A DNA stretch of 64,000 nucleotides from Hermatobates lingyangjiaoensis (Eukaryota; Arthropoda; Insecta; Hemiptera; Hermatobatidae), in assembly GCA_026182355.1 (NCBI GenBank), contig JAPFBL010000104.1, positions 799,501 to 863,500 of the forward strand, in the 5' to 3' direction. Each line of letters begins with the position of its first letter. The first letter of the stretch is position 1. The notes beneath the pieces are model-generated. The model saw only the letters and a list, made by a program, of their open reading frames with translations, had not been told where the DNA came from and did not search any database. Made by a program: the position numbers and the translations under genes. This document shows positions 56,715 to 64,000 of this stretch, one piece after another.

Positions 56715-57060
56715 GAGGTTTGATCTAGCATCAAACAGGAAAATACTTTTATGCCAAACTTTCATCTATATCTGAAGACATCTTCGGAGCTATAATCAGA
56801 TATTAATTACAGTAACATGAGAAAAATGTATAAGTTACATTATTTATATGAACACATATTATTCTGTTTGACAAGCATTCGATTATTGAACAGTTAGGAT
56901 GTCAAAATAGAGTATACAACTACAGAAATGATGCTGTGGAAGTATGATTTTTTTTCATGTTACAGTAATAAAGTTCTGTATTGAGGTAGCCCTAAAGATG
57001 TCTACAGATATTGACGAAACGTTAGCATAAAAGTGTTTGACGCTAGCCGCTGGGCAAAAC
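56715..57060. mobile_element. Inverted pair of Penelope-type tails (family D)
   Basis: The arm at 56715-56832 reads on the minus strand ATTTTTCTCATGTTACTGTA ... CCGAAGATGTCTTCAG ... GATGAAAGTTTGGCATAAAA. The arm at 56945-57060 reads on the plus strand TTTTTTTTCATGTTACAGTA ... CTAAAGATGTCTACAG ... GACGAAACGTTAGCATAAAA. The arms differ at many bases, so they are old or separate insertions. Each holds a hammerhead-like core: C(C/T)(G/A)AAGA, T, GTC...GA(C/T), GAAA, two bases, TT. Confidence 0.55.
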
Positions 57061-57221
57061 ATTGATAAATAAAGATGGATTATAAGATGTAGATTAAGTA
57101 ACGAGAATTTGGTTTATGAGCTTGTTCATGAGAAAAATTCAGTCAAGTACGGTCTCATTTCTGGATACGGAAAAAAGTTTTGTGGTTTAGGTTTTTTTGT
57201 GTGACTTTTTTGTAAAATATT

Positions 57222-57258
<37 letters not shown>

Positions 57259-57360
57259 AAGGAAAAAGATGACAGAAATAGGAGTATCATTGATATATAT
57301 ATATATTCTGAGATAAAATGGATAAACCAACAAAAGTCTCCACACAAATGAAGTTTTAAA

Positions 57361-57492
57361 CGAATGAGTAAATACCACACAATTACGGATTGCACAACTA
57401 ATGATTTAAAAATGGCCAGTCAAGCCCTAGCAGTCAATCTTTTTTACGAATGAGTAAATACCACACAATTACGGATTGCACAACTAATGATA
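57361..57492 (+). repeat. Direct duplication, 45-bp unit copied 86 bp apart
   Basis: CGAATGAGTAAATACCACAC ... GCACAACTAATGAT at 57361-57405 is repeated exactly at 57447-57491. The second copy runs into (TA)n and then a PLE tail. It may be a target duplication associated with the insertion of the intervening 41 bases, or a small tandem duplication. Confidence 0.75.
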
Positions 57493-57500
57493 TATATATA

Positions 57501-57666
57501 TCAATAATCAAACCACAATAAGAAAATGGGATAACAAGACTAAGATCAGTTGGGTTTTTGACTCTGACGAAGACTGCTTGTTACGGTTGAAAGATCTTAG
57601 TCTTGTTATCCCATTTTCTTATTGTGGTTTGATTATTGATTGTTATTTCACGTGTTTATGTAAAAT

Positions 57667-57669
<3 letters not shown>
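57501..57669. mobile_element. Inverted pair of Penelope-type tails (family C)
   Basis: The minus-strand piece 57501-57547 (truncated at GACTAAGATC) joins a plus-strand piece 57548-57669 that contains CTGACGAAGACTGC, GTTACGGTTGAAAGATC and the terminal hairpin region. (TA)n tracts lie on both sides (57491-57500 and 57669-57702). Confidence 0.7.
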
Positions 57670-57702
<33 letters not shown>

Positions 57703-57974
57703 TGATAAAACGAAATACGATCCAAACTGGACACAATACGAGTTCGAGATTAACAAAGAGCAACACACAAAGTAGGGAAACACACTTACAGACTCAAATT
57801 TTCGGGTAATCCGTCTTCAGGAGAAAAGAGAATGGGAGCCCAAGCACGTTGTAGACCCAACGGCCGTTGCATCTACAACGTACTTGGTCTCCCATTCTCT
57901 TTTCTCCTGAAGACGGATTACCCGAAAATTTGAGTCTGTAAGTGTGTTTCCCTACTTTGTGTGTTGCTCTTTGT

Positions 57975-57976
<2 letters not shown>
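57703..57976. mobile_element. Palindromic Penelope-type tail (family B) at 57.7 kb
   Basis: After (TA)n there is a single-stranded tail containing the complement of TTGGATCGTATTTCG, then arms of about 105 bp (57751-57855 and 57872-57976) that are almost perfect inverted repeats around a 16-base centre, then (TA)n. Each arm has CTGAAGACGG...CCGAAAA and GTCTGTAAGTGTGTT, shared with the 8.3-9.0 kb palindrome. Confidence 0.7.
57907..57940 (+). ncRNA. Hammerhead-like motif, family B, second locus
   Basis: CTGAAGA (57907-57913), C, GG-ATTAC-CC, GAAA (57924-57927), AT, TT, GAG. Compared with 8862-8887 the stem II sequence differs (GGTT/AACC there, GG/CC here) but still pairs, while CTGAAGA and GAAA are unchanged. 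CTC before the core can pair with GAG after it. The inverted copy is at 57792-57825 on the minus strand. Confidence 0.45.
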
Positions 57977-58008
<32 letters not shown>

Positions 58009-58062
58009 ATATAAATAGAGTTATATATATATAAATACAGTTATATATATATATATATATAA

Positions 58063-58266
58063 AGATTTCACATAAACACGTGAAACAACAATCAATGATC
58101 AAACCACAATAAGAAATGGGAAAACAAGACTAAGATCTTTCAACCGTAACAAGCGGTCTTCGTCAGAGTCAAAACCCATCAGTTGGGTTTTTGACTCTGA
58201 CGAAGACCGCTTGTTACGGTTGAAAGATCTTAGTCTTGTTTTCCCATTTCTTATTGTGGTTTGATC

Positions 58267-58268
<2 letters not shown>
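58063..58268. mobile_element. Palindromic pair of Penelope-type tails (family C), best copy
   Basis: Minus-strand tail 58063-58178 and plus-strand tail 58180-58268, nearly perfect inverted repeats meeting at AACCCATCAGTTGGG. Each arm has CTGACGAAGACCG-CTTGTTA-CGGTTGAAAGATCTTAGTC (read as CTGACGA, stem ACCG/CGGT, GAAA, then AGTC which can pair with GACT before the core). It is flanked by long (TA)n. Confidence 0.75.
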
Positions 58269-58331
<63 letters not shown>

Positions 58332-58352
58332 AGAGAGAGAGAGAGGAGAGTT
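58266..58352. repeat. (TA)n and (AG)n microsatellites
   Basis: (TA)n of about 50 bases (58269-58318) runs directly into an (AG)n-rich tract to 58352. (TA)n tracts are also found at 57225-57256, 57973-58020, 58041-58062, 61625-61645 and 61847-61883. Confidence 0.9.
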
Positions 58353-61300
58353 ATATATATGAACATAAATAATGTTAACATATGTACATGTTAAATGAAT
58401 AAGGAAATTGAAAAAATTTTTGAATAAGACGATTTACTATAGTTAACTTTTTACTGCCATAAAATTTTTTTTGAAGAAATATAATATTTTGAACTGTTAC
58501 AGTATGAATTTATTTGGTGTTAATTATTTTTATTATAATAGATTATAATTTATCTACATATAAGGCAGTATATATTGCTATGATTATGGGACATGCTTAA
58601 TTAATAAGCATAGTAAAATACTTTTGGGATGCAAAATTGTAATTGTAGAAGGATGTGAGGTAGCCTGAGGAAGACTTGTCCGTAGCAGCAGAGAGCTTGT
58701 GAATAATGTAGCGTTGTGGGTAGGTGAAATATTCATTACGTTGCAATTACTGCTTCCATCTCTATGGGACCAACTATTCGCACAGCATAAAGAACTCTCT
58801 CTGTTAAACAAACTGGAAAGCAAGCCCACTACCAATTAGCGTGGGCAAATCTGTCTTGTATGTACACCGAAATGAAAAGAAACTAGGGATACTTCACTAA
58901 AAGAAGACAGCATTTGAAATAAAAATAAACCAGGATAAACGAATGTAATGAAAAGCAAATAATGGGACAAACAAGCAATGCACATTTATAAAATAACATC
59001 CCCATTTATAAGAAAATATATACCCACTATCTCAAGGCTCTTCTAATTGATATATGCATGAAAAACATAATGTTTGCCTGACATGGTGAATAAAAAATGA
59101 TAGTTATAAAATATATCACACTTGGCTATTTAATAAACAAAGGAGTATTTTTATTAACTATAATTTTTATTATTTGTCGAAATATTGATAAATATTTTTC
59201 ATGTACATTCTTGGACTTCTTTTGTCGTCGCATTGATATTTTACAAAAGTATAGTAAGTTAATTTAACCATATTAGCATGTAGTTATTAATGTATGATTT
59301 ACCAATAATAAAAATAAATTGTTCATTTCTAATATCAAGTTACTTTAAAGTAACACTGCAAAATAAATTAATTTATTTATTAAATCCAGTTTATGGTAAC
59401 ACTATAAATACAGTACCCTTACTGTAAGATATATAAAATAACACAGGTGTCTCATAAACTAAAATGAGACTTACTGCAGTGGAATTAAAATGTGTTTTAA
59501 GTACCTTGTAAAAATATGTTTACAATAATAAATCAGTTTTGGTAATAATTATGTATTATAATCTATATAAATAAAATTGAGGACAACAAAATAAATTATA
59601 GTGCAAAGCATATAGAAAAAAAAACAAAATAGAGAAAGAACTACGTTATACACTTAACATTTTGTCATCCCTCGTCATCAGGAGAAGGTGGAGATGTCCG
59701 TGGTTAATTAGCTGACCGTTTTATTTCTTTAGACATTAATTTCCAACTTAGATGTGAGTTACATAAGTATTTACACATACGTGCATACATGCATTGTGCG
59801 TACATGCACAAACTTAAACTCGCACGCCTTTTATTTTGTTAAGTAAAACTTTCATTACATGTTTAATTTATTTTGTCACTTAAAATATATGATTTGTATT
59901 TATATTATTTTCTATTATATTCCGTTTTTTCATTTTAATTTTTTAATGAGTTTTTTCGTTTTTATTGAATCCATTAAATTTTTCATACTAGGAGTTCTTC
60001 CATTAGAAGTTAGGAGTCCTCCTCATTTATCTACTTCAATTTAGGCTTTATTGTCATTTTTCAATTTATTGTAATTTTTATGGATAAGTTGTTCTGTTTT
60101 TTTTTTATAAAAAAACAGCAATAAATATAAAAGATAGTTTGTTTACCGAAAAGGCTTAATAAACACTGTTATGATTTAATGAATATAATAAACAAAATAT
60201 TATTCCAGAGGATTGTAGGGATGTTTACAATTTGGTCAAGAAGAAAACAATATTTATGCAAAAATTACAATAGATTCGACATGGTTTTACGAGCCAGTTA
60301 TTATTAATATATTCTAACTGTAGCTTTCTACTAGCGTCTTATGTAAATGTCGATTGTATTATTAAAACTACAGTTTACATGAATGACATGAATTGGTATG
60401 TCATACTGTTATACTGGAAATGGGGTATTGAATGAAGCGTCCAGGGGTTTGCACAGAATTAACTCACTGCTGGCGGTTATGACATTAATGCCAACTCATG
60501 TTGCGTGCCTTTCCCTCCTAACCATAATTCCTCTCTAAAGCACACACTCTTCTCCCACCCCCAAACAACCCCCGCACACCACCAAACCACCCACTAATAG
60601 CTGGCTTCCTAATTCTCTACTTTCATTACGTATGATTTATCTTATAAGAAATGTATTTAATGCCCTTTATTTCTCATGAAAACACCATTTACTACATCCT
60701 AGAAGAATAACGTCACATCAGACACTTAGTAAAGTCAATAATTTTGGATATCATCTGTTCATTGTTTTACAAGTAATATTATTTTACAATATTAATAGAG
60801 TCACTTTTGTCTTAAGTTATATATCATGTTATATAATTCTATAATTATGTAATGTTATATTATATAATTCTGTTATAGATTTGCTGAACGAAAAATTTTG
60901 AATGGTGATTCTTACTGTGATGTCTTTATTACTAATGTTTACTAATCACTGTACTGGGTTGACTTTGATAGTTATGTCTTGCAACTTGCAATCTCAAATT
61001 GAACCCACCTAACATATTCAATGCTTCCATGATAGGTTTTCAGTAAAACGCCTGGATATTTTCAATTTTTGATATACAGCATTGAGTTCTGCTAGTTCTT
61101 GCTCTATAGTTTCTATTTTCTAGTTAGAGATTTATACAATGAAGGGTTTCTGAAGCCGTTTACTTTGATATCAGAACACTATTTCTGTTATTATTTCTCT
61201 ATTCAGACTTCCATTTAAACTTGTTTTTTTTTTCAATATCAAGAAGAGATTTTTCAGTATACATTCTTTTTTTTACATCTTTAAAATTTCACAACAGTAC

Positions 61301-61624
61301 CTATTTATAATTTTTAAAAAAAAAATAAAGAGAAAGCAACTGCTATGTATGTAACTTACTTTACAATAACATCTGTTAAAAATGATTTATTAAATAAGTA
61401 GTGAGAACTATTATGTAACGAAATTTAACTGGAACAGCAGATAAACAAAAAACAAATAGCAGATCAAGGTAAAAGGGTATTGCATCTAAACTGTGACATT
61501 CACCCTTCAACTACAATCTGTTTGAATTATCTAAAACCATTCTAGAATTACTGACCTAAATTATTTGCAAAATTTTATTAAGGTCCGGAAAGCATAGCAA
61601 ACAGACAGACACAAAGCGAATTAG
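58353..61624. other. No gene recognised; one PLE scrap
   Basis: AT-rich sequence. At 59650-59690, minus strand, CTCCTGATGACGAGGGATGA followed by CAAAATGTTAAGTG looks like a decayed hammerhead-like PLE tail. A C-rich patch (CCCACCCCCAAACAACCCCC) is at 60556-60575. Open frames, for example 58584-58835, show no family. Confidence 0.4.
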
Positions 61625-61647
61625 TTATATATATATATATATATACA

Positions 61648-61845
61648 AGATTTCACAAAAACACGTGAAATAACAATCAATGATTAAACCACAATATGAA
61701 ATGGGGGGGAGGGGGGGGGGAAGAAAGACTAAGATCTTTCAACCGTAACAAGTGGTCTTCGTCAGTTGGGTTTTTGACTCTGACGAAGACAGCTTGTTAC
61801 GGTGGAATGATCCCAGTCTTTTTTCCCATTTCATATTGTGGCTTG

Positions 61846-61850
<5 letters not shown>
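61648..61850. mobile_element. Palindromic pair of Penelope-type tails (family C), 61.7 kb
   Basis: Minus-strand tail 61648-61763 with an expanded G-run (61703-61722), then plus-strand tail to 61850. Both carry the CTGACGAAGAC...GTTACGG core region, with the plus copy decayed at GTGGAATGATC in place of GTTGAAAGATC. (TA)n lies on both sides. Confidence 0.7.
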
Positions 61851-61883
<33 letters not shown>

Positions 61884-61884
<1 letters not shown>

Positions 61885-62880
61885 CCACCTACTCTATATT
61901 GGTTGGTAGACGCTTACACGTCTTCTAAACTGTCCCACAAACTCCAGTAAGAATTCAGTTGTGCGGTTAAAAAATTAAATTACCAGAAATAAAAAAAACA
62001 ATGTGAAAGAATATTTACAGGAAAAACTAGTTTCAATGTTGTCCTTGTTTGATAATATTAAAAATAAAAATTATATCCTAATATTATGAAATAGGCGTAT
62101 CACATCTTTAATTTTTTAATTTTCGGTTTCCCTGTCGGATAAATCCAGGAAATAGGATGTTGTTTTTTAGTGGGTCGGGACCCCCAACCCCACATACTTT
62201 AAGCAAGATGTTTTGCTAAGGGATCTGCTAAACAGATTTTTCCACATCCTACGAAAAAAAAAAATCGTTAATTTTTACTGCATAGAAATAACAATGATAA
62301 CATGATCTGACATGTGTTGTTCTTTCCATAACATCTTTCGCTCAATACTAGGTAAGTTATTTTCTCAACATGGTAAACATACCACGTATTTTACTGAACC
62401 TGATTACTAACAGAAATAGTACTAAGTACTGAATGTAGATTTAAAACGTAATCTCGTTGTATTCATAATTTAGACTCATTAAGATACTCCTTTCAAAAAC
62501 TGCAGAGTAATCTGCATAATTAATTACTGGGGAAGTGGTGAGGTTTACCTCATGGGCGCAGTCCTTTTTAAGTCATTAAATCAACTTCCCGTAATGCAAC
62601 AAATTTATAATTAATGAAAAAAACCTCGTAAATATTTTCAAAATATTGAGATATATTCATACTTGATAAAGTAGATGTACCATCTACGAGGAACGTGATG
62701 TAAATAATGAATAGATATTTGCTCACCAGAAGTCATGAGTAATCACTACTTCATAAACATCATTATTCACCATCTAGTTAATATAAGTTTTAAAACAGGT
62801 CTTTAAATCTCATTGACCCCATACCTACCCATTAAAGTAAAAAGGAATAAGAAAACAGGCCTGATGAACTTGTTCATCTC
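61884..62880. other. No gene recognised
   Basis: AT-rich sequence between the last PLE pair and the GC-rich end segment. Nothing is recognised. Confidence 0.4.
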
Positions 62881-62904
62881 TTATGTATTCATTACCGGGT
62901 TAAT

Positions 62905-64000
62905 ATATAGAATGGCCGACCCCCCACAAGGGTCTACAGTTTAAGGTCTACCCTAGGATCCATAAGGATTCGGTCGACCCCCTCCGAAGAGGGAAGTACC
63001 CATTACCCCGGGATCAGGGGTTGCAATAATTGACTCCTCTGGGCCCCGTTCTTGGTGCTCTGGACTAGATGTTAGAGAAAAGAAGGGATTAAAATCCCTT
63101 ATTTACCAAACGCCACCTGGAGTGAGGACTTGGCGGGAGGAGATCTTTTCTCCTCTCTAGTTAGATATAGTGTTTGAAAGGGAGGGTGCCATTCACACCC
63201 ATCCCGAGTTCCGTTAGAGCCAAAAGAAAGCAACTACCAGTGTTCCAGCCCACTTAGCTGAGATCGTGGTCCGTACCTACTGGTAAAGGCTGGAGTCTAG
63301 CTCCCCCGGATGCTAAGCAGGCATCCGCCTGAGAAGATACTGCTCCTCACGCAGCGACCCAAAGGTCTACCCAACCTGGGTGAGAACCACAGCAACTACG
63401 AGTCCAACCTCAATGGTGGGCTGACGAGAGAAAAACTCTCGCCAGGGGCTTCCCTCCACCCGTAGTACCGACTTATTTTAAGAGTTTCGGATCAAACTCC
63501 GGACCGAGGTCCTACTGAACCCGCTCAGCGCAGGTAGGGTCAGTGGCCCTTGTTGCCCCCGGTAAACACATGTGTAATGCCAGTACAGTTATGAGCTAAC
63601 TGCACGGCCCCGGGAGTGGCACTAATATTGCCCTGGTTCAAAGAACCTTGTGGATTTTAAGACATCCAGCCTATGGAAAAGAGACTGCATGTCCCCACGG
63701 CGAGCTGTTGGACGGATGAGTGTCGGTTTGGAAGACCCACCACCGAGATGGTGCTGCACAAGGCTACCATTTTAACACTCTTTAAGAAAACCTTTTAAAC
63801 TCTCCTCAGGAGAGCGGCTACCACCCCGTACCGCCCAACGGGTGTCCAAGCTGTGCCGAAGCACGTTAAGAATTCCCTCTGACAACGTCAGGGACTAGGC
63901 TACTTGACCGCGCTTGGAGCGGCCTGCCCTGTACTGTTTGCTTGACTGCGCAGCATACCAATTACCACCTCTGCGACGGGGACGCCAGTACTAGGTACAT
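62905..64000. other. GC-rich structured segment, probable non-LTR 5' UTR (runs off the end)
   Basis: From about 62905 the base composition changes abruptly to GC-rich, continuing to the window end. It has many short hairpins (for example GACCC-CCCACAA-GGGTC at about 62918, ATCC-ATAA-GGAT at 62959, GGATGC-TAAGCA-GGCATCC at 63308) and no long open frame. Non-LTR elements of insects often have long, structured 5' UTRs of this kind. No protein is visible to prove it, and a non-coding RNA or satellite origin is possible. The strand is not certain. Confidence 0.35.

Overview
This is an AT-rich, gene-poor stretch of a eukaryotic nuclear genome, most likely an arthropod and probably an insect. I base that on the mix of transposable elements: mariner, a Jockey-type LINE, Helitrons, Ty3/gypsy elements, and GIY-YIG Penelope-like elements (PLEs) with many short tails beside (TA)n tracts. 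The species cannot be named from this. I found no convincing host gene, tRNA, rRNA or CRISPR array. Nearly every recognisable coding segment is a decayed mobile-element gene.

Layout. 0-3.2 kb: a GC-rich island, a LINE 3' end, a Helitron with the C-terminal end of its helicase, a pair of tRNA-like A-box repeats, a deleted Helitron and a second LINE tail. 6-9 kb: a Ty3/gypsy element (gag, protease, half of RT) cut off at a (TA)n tract by a 600-bp PLE-type palindrome. 9.4-9.9 kb: a second, non-coding Helitron family. 13.6-14.6 kb: a mariner. 15.3-17.5 kb: a Jockey LINE end, then repeats X and Y. 17.5-30.5 kb: mostly featureless. 30.9-32.9 kb: a nest of PLE tails and a PLE with RT and GIY-YIG endonuclease. 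37.2-40 kb: a 30-bp minisatellite invaded by a second mariner and by a PLE tail. 40.4-45.2 kb: X-X-Y-Y with a Helitron inserted exactly at the X/Y junction. 52-55 kb: a second gypsy element (RT, RNase H, integrase, 3' LTR) and a PLE RT scrap. 56.7-58.3 and 61.6 kb: palindromic PLE tails with (TA)n. 62.9-64 kb: a GC-rich, structured segment resembling a non-LTR 5' UTR.

Two results stand out. First, the Helitron boundaries are proved inside the window: the paralogous X/Y junction at 16675/16676 is the empty site for the Helitron at 42090-43486, inserted between A and T with no duplication. Second, at least nine sites, several of them paired as palindromes, share a hammerhead-ribozyme-like core (CTGANGA, one base, stem II, GAAA, two bases, UH) at PLE tails. 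Stem II changes in a compensating way between families. This fits the known link between PLEs and small hammerhead ribozymes with almost no stem III, and it is the best candidate here for an active RNA system.
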